NCBI GenBank assembly: GCA_030544185.1
Contig: JAUNRO010000135.1
Coordinates: forward strand, 1-7,086
Length of the DNA: 7,086 bases
Reading direction: 5' to 3'
Source of the DNA: Propionibacteriaceae bacterium
Lineage (GTDB): Bacteria > Actinomycetota > Actinomycetes > Propionibacteriales > Propionibacteriaceae
A program made the translations under genes and the position numbers. The notes beneath the pieces were generated by a model that saw only the letters and a list, made by a program, of their open reading frames with translations, made no database searches and was not told where the DNA came from. The stretch's first letter is position 1; the number at the start of each line of letters is the position of its first letter. Shown piece after piece: positions 1 to 5,550 of this stretch.

Positions 1-1
1 G

Positions 2-994
2 CTCACCGCGGCGGGCGAGGAAGTGCACCTGCGGGACCGGGTGCCGAGCCATGCCAAGGTCGCCGCCGGACGCGGCGCCGGCCAGGTCGAGGACATCGAC
101 CCCGCGGCCGTGGCGCTGGTGGTCGTCGCCGTGCCCCCGCGCGCGCTGCCGGGCGTGCTGTCCGCCGCCCTCGACGAATTCCCGAACGCGGTGATCACCG
201 ACGTCGGATCCATCAAACAGGGGGTCCTCGACGCCCTCGAGGCGGAGGGGCTCGAGTTGCGCCGCTATGTCGGCTCCCACCCGATGGCCGGCTCCCATCT
301 CGCCGGCCCGATCACCGCGAGCGGGGACCTGTTCGCCGACCGGACCTGGGTGGTTGCTCCGCACGCCACGGCCACCCCGGGTGCGGTGGAGACCGTCGTC
401 GCGCTCGGCCGCGCCTGTGGGGCCCGCACCGTGCAGATGGATCCGCGCGAACACGACCTGGCCGTGGCGGCGGTGTCCCATCTGCCGCACGCGGTGTCGG
501 CGATGGTCGCGGCGGGCCTGGAGCACCGGTCGGCCAACCATCTCGCCCTGGCCGGCCAGGGCGTGCGTGATGTCACCCGCATCGCCGGCGGCGATCCCGA
601 GCTGTGGGAACAGATCCTGGCCGGCAACGCCCCGGCGGTGGGCCGCGAGCTGACCGAACTCGGGGAGCGACTCACCGAGCTGGGCCGGCGCCTGTCCGCG
701 CACGGCGATATCCGCGAACTGCTCGAGGCGGGCCGGCGCGGCACGCGCGCCATCGCCGGCAAGCACGGTGCCGCCGCGATCGACTATGCGGTGGTGGCGG
801 TCGAGATCCCCGATGCCCCGGGTTCGCTGGCGAGGCTCTTCGCCGACGCCGACGACGCCGGGGTCAACATCGAAGACATCTCGATCGAGCACGACGAGGT
901 CCGCCACGTCGGCCGGCTCCGGATCGAACTCCTGCCTGATCGCGCGGAGCCGTTCGCGCAGTTCATGCGCGAGCGGGGCTGGCGGGCGGTCTGA
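2..994 (+). CDS. tyrA: Prephenate dehydrogenase with C-terminal ACT domain (5' partial)
   Basis: This enzyme performs the NAD(P)-dependent oxidative decarboxylation of prephenate to 4-hydroxyphenylpyruvate, the committed step towards tyrosine, in the cytoplasm. The reading frame is open from base 2, so the gene begins upstream; 330 residues are visible and roughly 25-35 are missing, including the GxGxxG nucleotide-binding motif. A GTG at 23 is in frame, but it lies inside the nucleotide-binding fold and is not a credible start. Visible family motifs are ITDVGSIK (codons 194-217), SHPMAGS (His codon 278-280), SHLPH (last His codon 488-490) and VRDVTRIAGGDPELW (around 566-610); these carry the catalytic His and the prephenate-binding Arg of the family. 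From about 781 to the end an ACT domain follows (VVAVEIPDAPGSLARL ... GVNIEDISIEH), which in this family usually mediates feedback control by tyrosine. The gene order tyrA then cmk is common in actinomycetes; here a three-gene cassette lies between them. Nothing looks damaged. Confidence 0.95.
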   Translation, partial: LTAAGEEVHLRDRVPSHAKVAAGRGAGQVEDIDPAAVALVVVAVPPRALPGVLSAALDEFPNAVITDVGSIKQGVLDALEAEGLELRRYVGSHPMAGSHLAGPITASGDLFADRTWVVAPHATATPGAVETVVALGRACGARTVQMDPREHDLAVAAVSHLPHAVSAMVAAGLEHRSANHLALAGQGVRDVTRIAGGDPELWEQILAGNAPAVGRELTELGERLTELGRRLSAHGDIRELLEAGRRGTRAIAGKHGAAAIDYAVVAVEIPDAPGSLARLFADADDAGVNIEDISIEHDEVRHVGRLRIELLPDRAEPFAQFMRERGWRAV

Positions 995-997
995 CCC

Positions 998-1009
998 TCA
1001 CGGTCGTGA
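998..1009. repeat. Small inverted repeat just after tyrA
   Basis: TCACG and CGTGA are separated by two bases, starting 4 nt after the tyrA stop. The arms are short and no T-run follows, so this is at best a weak terminator or a protein-binding half-site pair. It may be chance in such GC-rich DNA. Confidence 0.2.
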
Positions 1010-1044
1010 CACCCAGGCGTGCAGCGGAGCTTGCGTTCGGCCCT

Positions 1045-1050
1045 TAGACT
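1045..1050 (+). promoter_or_regulatory. -10 box positioned for a leaderless mRNA
   Basis: TAGACT matches the actinobacterial -10 consensus TAnnnT. Six bases (GACCCC) separate it from A1057 of the ATG, which is the usual -10 to start-site spacing, so transcription should begin at the start codon itself. No Shine-Dalgarno sequence precedes this ATG, which agrees with a leaderless message. I see no convincing -35 at 16-18 nt; a TTGCGT at 1031-1036 is only 8 nt upstream and too close. Leaderless genes are common in actinomycetes. Confidence 0.6.
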
Positions 1051-1056
1051 GACCCC

Positions 1057-2178
1057 ATGGCTGTTTCCTCAAGGCACCCGATGATCCGATGGGCGGTCCC
1101 TGCCCTTGCCGTGGCCGCGATCGGTGCCGCGAGTGTGGCACCCAGCGCCATTGCCGATCCGGCGCTGCCACCCAAGACCGCCGAGCAGTTGCTCGTGGAC
1201 CTGAAGAACCAGCAAGCCTCCGCATTCTCCGGCACCGTGGAGAGCAGCAGTGATCTCGGCCTGCCGGCACTGCCCATCGGGACCGAATCCGACTTCGCCG
1301 CCCTCACCTCGGGCACGCACACGCTGCGCGTGTGGCATGCCGGCGACCACCGGTCCCGCGTCACCCTGCTCGGCGACGGCAGCGAGGCCACGGTGATCCA
1401 GAACGGCAGCGACATCTGGCAATGGTCGAGCAGCACCGGGACTGCCAAGCATGCGGTCGTGAGCAAGGACCACCCGACCGAGGGTGAGCGGCCGGCGCAG
1501 CCGCACACACCGGTTACGCCGCAAGAGGCCGCCGAACAGGCACTGGCCCACATCGAGCCGACGACCGCCGTGACGGTGTCCCAGACCTCCCGGGTGGCCG
1601 GCCGACCCGCCTATGAACTGGTGCTCGAGCCCAAGTCCGACGACACCCTGGTCGCCAAGGTGACTCTGGCCGTCGACGCCGAGACCAATGCTCCGTTGCG
1701 GGTCGAGGTCTGGGGGAATGGCGCGGACAAGCCCGCGATCCAGGTCGGCTTCACCTCGGTCGAGTTCGCCGCCCCGGACGCGTCGGTGTTCGAGTTCAAC
1801 CCGCCCGCAGGCACCACCGTCGAGCCGCTCGAGACCGGCGCAAACTCCGATCGGGCGCCGCACGGCGAGCGCGCCGGGGAGAAACCCGCTGGTCATGCCG
1901 AGCCGACGGTGGTCGGTGAAGGCTGGGACAAGGTCACCGTGACGGCCCTGCCCGCGCTCCCGGAGAACGACGACCCCGCCACGCAGCGCCGGGCGGAGCA
2001 TCGCGGCGAGCCGGCCGACTTCCGGCAGATGATCGATCAGTTGCCGACCGTGCAGGGCCCGTGGGGCACCGGCCGGGTGCTCACCAGTGCACTGTTCACC
2101 GTCGTCGTCACCGACGACGGGCGGATGGCGGTCGGCATGGTGCCCGCCGACACTGTGGTCGCCGCGATCCCGCAGTGA
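1057..2178 (+). CDS. Secreted LolA/RseB-like protein, first gene of an ABC transporter operon
   Basis: The 373-residue product looks like the actinobacterial proteins annotated as LolA-family or outer-membrane lipoprotein-sorting proteins. Residues 1-33 form a Sec-type signal peptide: Arg residues at 6 and 11, a hydrophobic stretch 12-28, and an AIA cleavage site before Asp34. There is no lipobox Cys, and I find no Cys in the protein, so it should be released or loosely held outside the membrane. Residues of about 40-255 have the alternating strand pattern of a LolA/RseB half-barrel (FSGTVESSSDLG, THTLRVWHAGDHRSRVTLLGDG, IWQWSSSTGTAKH, PAYELVLEPK, APLRVEVWGNG, SVFEFNPPAGTTVE). A charged linker (about 256-283) leads to a small C-terminal module containing VVGEGWDKV and WGTGRVLTSALFTVVVTDDGRMAVG. 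The start is chosen from the promoter position; the alternative ATG at 1081 has a weak AAGG 6 nt upstream and would also give a signal peptide. Its stop overlaps the ATPase start by 4 nt, so it probably works with that transporter, perhaps binding a hydrophobic substrate. The substrate is unknown. Confidence 0.8.
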   Translation: MAVSSRHPMIRWAVPALAVAAIGAASVAPSAIADPALPPKTAEQLLVDLKNQQASAFSGTVESSSDLGLPALPIGTESDFAALTSGTHTLRVWHAGDHRSRVTLLGDGSEATVIQNGSDIWQWSSSTGTAKHAVVSKDHPTEGERPAQPHTPVTPQEAAEQALAHIEPTTAVTVSQTSRVAGRPAYELVLEPKSDDTLVAKVTLAVDAETNAPLRVEVWGNGADKPAIQVGFTSVEFAAPDASVFEFNPPAGTTVEPLETGANSDRAPHGERAGEKPAGHAEPTVVGEGWDKVTVTALPALPENDDPATQRRAEHRGEPADFRQMIDQLPTVQGPWGTGRVLTSALFTVVVTDDGRMAVGMVPADTVVAAIPQ

Positions 2179-3122
2179 CCGCAGCTGAACCCGACCTCGC
2201 CGTCCACACCACGGGGCTGACGAAGGACTTCGGCCGTCAGCGGGTGGTCGACGCGATCGACCTCCACGTCCCGGCCGGCTCGGTCTATGGGTTTCTCGGC
2301 CCGAACGGCTCCGGCAAGACAACGACGATCCGCATGCTGCTGGGGCTCATCCGCCCCAGCGCCGGCTCGGCGAGCATCCTCGGTGAGCCCGTCGGCCACG
2401 GTGATGCGCGGATCCTGGGCCGGGTCGGTTCGCTGGTCGAAGGCCCGGGGTTTCATCCTTATCTGTCCGGCCGGGACAACCTGATCCGCATCGATGCGGC
2501 CGACCTCAACGCCAACCCCGCCACCTGCCGCCGGCGCGTTGACGAGGCGCTGGATCGGGTGGGCCTGAGCGCGGCCGCGAGGAAGCGCTATCGGGCGTAC
2601 TCCCTGGGCATGCGCCAGCGGCTCGGCATCGCAGCCGCCCTGCTGCAGCCCCGCGACCTGCTCGTGCTCGACGAGCCCACCAACGGGCTCGACCCACAGG
2701 GCACTCGTGAGGTCCGCGCCCTGCTGTCCGATCTCAACGCCGACGGGGTCAGCGTGCTGGTCTCCAGCCACCTGCTCAGCGAGGTCGAGCAGATCTGCTC
2801 CCACGTCGGGATGATGCGCACCGGGGAGCTGGTCTCCCAGGGACCGTTGGCGGATGTCCGCGGCAACGCCCAGCCGCGCATCACCGTGCTGACCTCCGAT
2901 CCCGCAGGCGCGACGACCGTGCTGACGGAGCGGGGCGTCCACGACGTCGCCCCGAGTGACGGTGGCGTGAGCGGGCTCATCGACGACAGCCACGAGCCCG
3001 AGACACTGGTCGCCGCGCTCGTGCACGCCGGGGTGGGCATCCGCGGTTTCGAGGTGGCCCGGCCCGCCCTGGAGGACCTGTTCATCGCGATGACCGGGGA
3101 GGGCTTTGATGTCAGCGGCTAG
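2175..3122 (+). CDS. ABC transporter ATP-binding protein (NatA/BcrA-type exporter ATPase)
   Basis: A 315-residue cytoplasmic ATPase that should power the permease encoded next. The GTG at 2175 overlaps the upstream TGA (GTGA), indicating translational coupling; a longer in-frame opening to 2061 reads only Arg-rich out-of-frame sequence of the previous gene and is rejected. Motifs in order: Walker A GPNGSGKTT at 42-50; Q-loop region SLVEGPGFHPYLSGRDNL with Glu89 where many ABC ATPases have Gln; signature YSLGMRQRL at 142-150; Walker B and D-loop LLVLDEPTNGLDPQG at 162-176; H-loop His199 in VSSHLL. A C-terminal extension from about 215 (ITVLTSDPAGA ... FEVARPALEDLFIAMTGEG) is typical of the drug, antimicrobial-peptide and lipid-exporting DrrA/NatA/BcrA group. 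The Glu in the Q-loop is, to my recollection, usual in BcrA-like members and not a defect. All residues needed for ATP hydrolysis seem present. The substrate cannot be told from sequence. Confidence 0.93.
   Translation: MTAAEPDLAVHTTGLTKDFGRQRVVDAIDLHVPAGSVYGFLGPNGSGKTTTIRMLLGLIRPSAGSASILGEPVGHGDARILGRVGSLVEGPGFHPYLSGRDNLIRIDAADLNANPATCRRRVDEALDRVGLSAAARKRYRAYSLGMRQRLGIAAALLQPRDLLVLDEPTNGLDPQGTREVRALLSDLNADGVSVLVSSHLLSEVEQICSHVGMMRTGELVSQGPLADVRGNAQPRITVLTSDPAGATTVLTERGVHDVAPSDGGVSGLIDDSHEPETLVAALVHAGVGIRGFEVARPALEDLFIAMTGEGFDVSG
3098..3102 (+). promoter_or_regulatory. Shine-Dalgarno sequence of the ABC permease
   Basis: GGAGG, inside the longer run GGGGAGGG, ends 6 nt before the ATG at 3109. 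It lies inside the ATPase gene and decides for ATG 3109 over the adjacent in-frame TTG at 3106. Confidence 0.8.
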
Positions 3123-3930
3123 GGCGGCGCGGCTGCTCGCCTCCGAGCTCCGGCTGATGGCCACGCGCCGGCGCAACCAGGTCGGCCTCGCCGTGCTCGC
3201 CGCAATCCCGATCATGATGGCCGTCGCAATCCGGCTCTCCCGTCCGAGCGGGGCCCACGGCCCCGACTTCCTCACCGAGATCAGCGAGAACGGCTTCTTC
3301 GTCGCCGTGAGCGCCCTGACCTTGACGATGACCCTGTTCCAGCCCATCGCGGTCGCGGCCCTGTGCGGTGACGCCATCGCGGGCGAGGCCAACCAGGGCA
3401 CGCTGCGCTATCTGCTGACCGTGCCCGTGCACCGGACGCGTCTGCTGGTCACGAAGTACGCCGCGCTCGTCGTCGGGTCGTTCATCGCCCCCCTCACGAT
3501 CGCGGTCGCGGGGCTCCTGGCCGGCCTTGCGCTGTTCGGGCTGAAACCCGTGCGGGTCCTGTCCGGGAGCGAGATCCCCCTCGCCGACGGCCTCGGCCGG
3601 CTCGCGCTCATGGTCGGCTATCTCGGCCTGTGCCTCGCCGCCCTCGCCGCCGTGGGACTGTTCATCTCCACCCTCACCGAGCAGCCCGTCGCCGCCACCC
3701 TCGCCACCGCCGGCATCGTCATGCTGTCATGGATCCTCCAAACGATCCCGCAGCTCGACTGGCTCCACCCGTGGCTGATCGTGCACCACTGGACCGCCGG
3801 GACGGACCTGCTGCGCGACCCCATGTTCCTGGAGAACATGCAGCGCGGCCTGCTGCTCGCCGGGGCGTACGCCCTGGTCTTCGGAACCGCCGCGTGGGCG
3901 CGGTTCGCGGGCAAGGACATCACCAGCTGA
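3109..3930 (+). CDS. ABC-2 type transporter permease
   Basis: A 273-residue integral membrane protein, the channel partner of the preceding ATPase. It overlaps that gene by 14 nt. Six hydrophobic segments are visible at about 25-43, 63-86, 117-144, 163-187, 193-214 and 247-265. After segment 2 comes GEANQGTLRYLLTVPVHRTRLLVTKY (92-117); the E-x-x-x-GT-x-x-x-LL-x-x-P pattern is the cytoplasmic coupling region of ABC-2 permeases (NatB/BcrB/DrrB type). The N-terminus is short and basic (RLLASELRLMATRRR) and should be cytoplasmic. There is one ATPase and one permease gene, so the likely transporter is a homodimer of each. With the secreted LolA-like protein it forms a three-part export or envelope system. 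I do not recognise a specific substrate family, so no symbol is given. Confidence 0.9.
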   Translation: MSAARAARLLASELRLMATRRRNQVGLAVLAAIPIMMAVAIRLSRPSGAHGPDFLTEISENGFFVAVSALTLTMTLFQPIAVAALCGDAIAGEANQGTLRYLLTVPVHRTRLLVTKYAALVVGSFIAPLTIAVAGLLAGLALFGLKPVRVLSGSEIPLADGLGRLALMVGYLGLCLAALAAVGLFISTLTEQPVAATLATAGIVMLSWILQTIPQLDWLHPWLIVHHWTAGTDLLRDPMFLENMQRGLLLAGAYALVFGTAAWARFAGKDITS

Positions 3931-3956
3931 ACCCAGGCTCGACCGCACTCTGGTGG

Positions 3957-3985
3957 TCCGGCAACGCCCGGGCGAGCGCGCCGGA
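3957..3985. other. GC-rich hairpin in the permease-cmk intergenic region
   Basis: TCCGGC (3957-3962) is perfectly complementary to GCCGGA (3980-3985). The 17-nt loop contains the 10-bp palindrome CGCCCGGGCG (3965-3974). It starts 26 nt after the permease stop. With no T-run behind it, it is only a candidate terminator for the upstream operon; it could equally be a protein site just upstream of the cmk promoter. Confidence 0.3.
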
Positions 3986-3999
3986 ACAGTGGGGCGTAC

Positions 4000-4005
4000 T
4001 AGCGT
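4000..4005 (+). promoter_or_regulatory. Candidate -10 box for the cmk-plsC-der operon
   Basis: TAGCGT fits TAnnnT, and transcription would start about 4011-4013, giving a leader of roughly 60 nt before the cmk ATG. No good -35 is visible 16-18 nt upstream. The site sits directly upstream of a perfect palindrome, a typical arrangement for a regulated promoter. The hexamer alone is weak evidence. Confidence 0.4.
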
Positions 4006-4009
4006 TGAA

Positions 4010-4054
4010 CGTTGCGTGACAACTTGTCACGAGGGCCTTCCGCGGGCCGCAACG
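4010..4054 (+). promoter_or_regulatory. Possible structured 5' leader of cmk
   Basis: CGTTGCG (4010-4016) is the exact reverse complement of CGCAACG (4048-4054). Between them lie the hairpin formed by the 4015-4031 palindrome and a second possible hairpin from GGCC (4034-4037) with GGCC (4045-4048). Not all of these pairs can form at once, because arms share bases at 4015-4016 and 4048. If the mRNA starts near 4012, its 5' end would be tied into a closing stem that finishes 6 nt before the Shine-Dalgarno AGGAG. No known riboswitch class is recognised. This is inference from pairing read by eye. Confidence 0.35.
4015..4031. promoter_or_regulatory. Perfect 17-bp palindrome, candidate operator
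   Basis: CGTGACAACTTGTCACG has two 8-bp arms around one central base (C4023) with no mismatch. It begins about 10 nt downstream of the -10-like hexamer, so a bound repressor would block initiation or early elongation. Its AT-containing core (TGACAACTTGTCA) stands out from the surrounding GC-rich DNA. I cannot match it to a named regulator; a dimeric TetR- or GntR-type protein is a guess. The same bases could form an RNA hairpin. Confidence 0.5.
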
Positions 4055-4060
4055 CTGGTG

Positions 4061-4065
4061 AGGAG
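4061..4065 (+). promoter_or_regulatory. Shine-Dalgarno sequence of cmk
   Basis: AGGAG stands 6 nt before ATG 4072. It decides for this start over a TTG at 4012 that would add 20 residues, and over the GTG directly after the ATG. Confidence 0.8.
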
Positions 4066-4071
4066 CTGCAT

Positions 4072-4740
4072 ATGGTGACCGACGTGGAGAAGCCGTTGAT
4101 CGTGGCGATCGACGGCCCGAGCGGATCGGGCAAGTCGAGCACCGCGCGGGGAGTTGCCGAGCGACTCGGTTTGGCGTACCTGGACACCGGCGCCATGTAT
4201 CGCGCCGCCGCCTGGCTCGTCGCCGAACGCGGCCTCGACGAGCCAGGCGCGATCGTCGAGGCCGTCCGCGACGCGCGGATGGAGATCAGCCTGGATCCTG
4301 CCGCGTTCGCGATCGGCATCGAGGGCGTCGACGTGACCGAGGCGATCCGCGAGCCGCGGATCTCGGCGACGGTGTCGCGAGTCGCGACCATCCAGGCCGT
4401 CCGCGACATCCTGATCGCCCGCCAGCGGGAATTGATCGCCGGTGCCGCGCAGGGGATCGTGGCGGAGGGCCGCGACATCACCACGGTCGTCGCGCCCGCG
4501 GCGCCGGTGCGGGTGTTGCTCGTGGCCGACCCCGCCGCCCGCGTGGCCCGTCGCTCTGCCGAACTCGGTGAGAACGTCGACCGGGCCCAGGTCACCGACC
4601 AGGTGATTCGCCGCGATGCCGACGACTCCACGGTCGCCGCCTTTTCGGAGGCGGCCCCGGGCGTCACCGTTGTTGACTCGACCCACCTCACCCTGCCCGA
4701 GGTGGTCGACCGGATCTGCGCGCTGGCGCAGCCAACCTGA
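4072..4740 (+). CDS. cmk: Cytidylate (CMP/dCMP) kinase
   Basis: Transfers phosphate from ATP to CMP or dCMP, feeding CDP and dCDP to nucleotide and phospholipid (CDP-diacylglycerol) synthesis. The 222-residue length is normal for the short bacterial form. Visible motifs: P-loop GPSGSGKSS at 15-23, YLDTGAMYR at 36-44, the NMP-side region VSRVATIQAVRDILIARQREL, AEGRDITTVV with EGRD at 132-135, and RRDADDS at 180-186 near the lid. The start is set by the AGGAG 6 nt upstream. Two differences from the sequences I remember are the TTVV after EGRDI (more often GTVV) and Val188 in DSTV, where many CMP kinases have Arg (DSxR). I think such a Val occurs in relatives, so loss of function should not be assumed. 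plsC follows after 11 nt, so the two are probably co-transcribed. Confidence 0.95.
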   Translation: MVTDVEKPLIVAIDGPSGSGKSSTARGVAERLGLAYLDTGAMYRAAAWLVAERGLDEPGAIVEAVRDARMEISLDPAAFAIGIEGVDVTEAIREPRISATVSRVATIQAVRDILIARQRELIAGAAQGIVAEGRDITTVVAPAAPVRVLLVADPAARVARRSAELGENVDRAQVTDQVIRRDADDSTVAAFSEAAPGVTVVDSTHLTLPEVVDRICALAQPT

Positions 4741-4741
4741 C

Positions 4742-4746
4742 AGGAG
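4742..4746 (+). promoter_or_regulatory. Shine-Dalgarno sequence of plsC
   Basis: AGGAG, directly after the cmk stop, is 5 nt from GTG 4752. The other in-frame GTG at 4746 overlaps this motif by a base and could not use it, so the later GTG is taken as the start. Confidence 0.7.
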
Positions 4747-4751
4747 TGCGT

Positions 4752-5507
4752 GTGAGTGATCCTCTCGGCCTGCGTCTGCCCGCCACCGCGGCGGTCGCTC
4801 ACCTGCCCGTCGCACCGCCCGATCTGCCCACCACCCGGCTCGGGCTGCTGCGCTCGATGCGCGGCACCGCGGCGTGGCTGGCCCGCCGCCAATGGAAGAT
4901 TCGCACGCACGGACTCCAGCACCTGCCGGTGAGTGGCCCCGCCATCCTCGCGGCCAATCACCTCGGCGTCCTGGACGGACCGCTGCTGGTGGCCATGGCG
5001 CCGCGCCCCACGTTCGCCCTGGCCAAGTCGGAGCTGTTCGAGGGTCAGGTCGGCCGGCTGCTCGAGGCAGCCGGGCAGATCCCGATCCAGCAGCGCGCGA
5101 TCGACACCCGCGCCCTGCGCCGCGCGGTCAAGATCCTCGACGAGGGCCACCTGCTGGGCATCTTCCCCGAGGGCAGTCGCGATATCGGGGACATGGCGCG
5201 GATCCGCGGCGGCGCGGTCTATCTCGCGATGCTCACCGGCGCGCCGATTGTGCCGGTCGCGCTGCTCGGCACCCGCGAGCCCGGGCAGACGGTCAAGGAC
5301 GTGCCGCGGCGCGGGGCGACGATTCATATCGTGTACGGTGAACCGATTGCCATCGATCGGACTCCCTGGCCCCGGCGCCAGCAGGTGGTCGCGGCGCGGA
5401 CCGAGGACGTACGCCGCCGGCTGGCTGCCCACGTTGCGCGGGCAGTGGTCCTGACCGGCATGGCACTCCCGGGCGTACCGGCGCCGAAAATCGCCGCTGC
5501 TGCGTGA
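4752..5507 (+). CDS. plsC: 1-acyl-sn-glycerol-3-phosphate acyltransferase family protein (PlsC-like)
   Basis: A 251-residue membrane-associated acyltransferase expected to convert lysophosphatidic acid to phosphatidic acid, the precursor of membrane phospholipids. Family blocks are present: NHLGVLD with the catalytic HX4D pair His70 and Asp75; GQIPIQQR at 108-115; FPEGSR at 138-143, which binds the glycerol phosphate; and [10 protein letters not shown] further on. There is no clear N-terminal transmembrane helix; a Pro-rich start precedes [19 protein letters not shown] (32-50), which could be amphipathic and lie on the membrane. The C-terminal tail (about 225-251) is Ala/Val-rich. The position between cmk and der recurs in several actinomycetes as I recall, and phosphatidic acid plus CTP both feed CDP-diacylglycerol synthesis. 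The family also acylates other acceptors, so the substrate is inferred. Confidence 0.88.
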   Translation: MSDPLGLRLPATAAVAHLPVAPPDLPTTRLGLLRSMRGTAAWLARRQWKIRTHGLQHLPVSGPAILAANHLGVLDGPLLVAMAPRPTFALAKSELFEGQVGRLLEAAGQIPIQQRAIDTRALRRAVKILDEGHLLGIFPEGSRDIGDMARIRGGAVYLAMLTGAPIVPVALLGTREPGQTVKDVPRRGATIHIVYGEPIAIDRTPWPRRQQVVAARTEDVRRRLAAHVARAVVLTGMALPGVPAPKIAAAA

Positions 5508-5550
5508 GCGGACCGCCCGGACGCGAAGCGGATCGGCCGGAAGGGCGGGA

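Noticed and set aside
23..25. GTG as the start of tyrA
   Set aside because: The frame is open to the window edge and the residues before it (LTAAGEE) fit the end of the first helix of the NAD-binding fold, so the true start is upstream.
1031..1036. TTGCGT as -35 element of the secreted-protein gene
   Set aside because: Only 8 nt separate it from the -10 hexamer, whereas 16-19 are needed.
2061..2174. N-terminal extension of the ABC ATPase
   Set aside because: The 38 extra residues are Arg/His-rich and are the shifted frame of the LolA-like gene; the ABC domain begins normally after GTG 2175, which overlaps the preceding stop.
3983..4006. ECF-type promoter (GGAACA followed by CGTT, SigH/SigE/SigR-like)
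   Set aside because: The spacer of 14 nt between GGAACA and CGTT is about two bases shorter than the consensus I know, so it does not qualify without a mapped start site.
4012..4071. TTG start for cmk, possibly leaderless given its distance from the -10-like hexamer
   Set aside because: It would add 20 residues not typical of the family, TTG is unusual for leaderless starts, and ATG 4072 has AGGAG at ideal spacing. A minor alternative product cannot be excluded.
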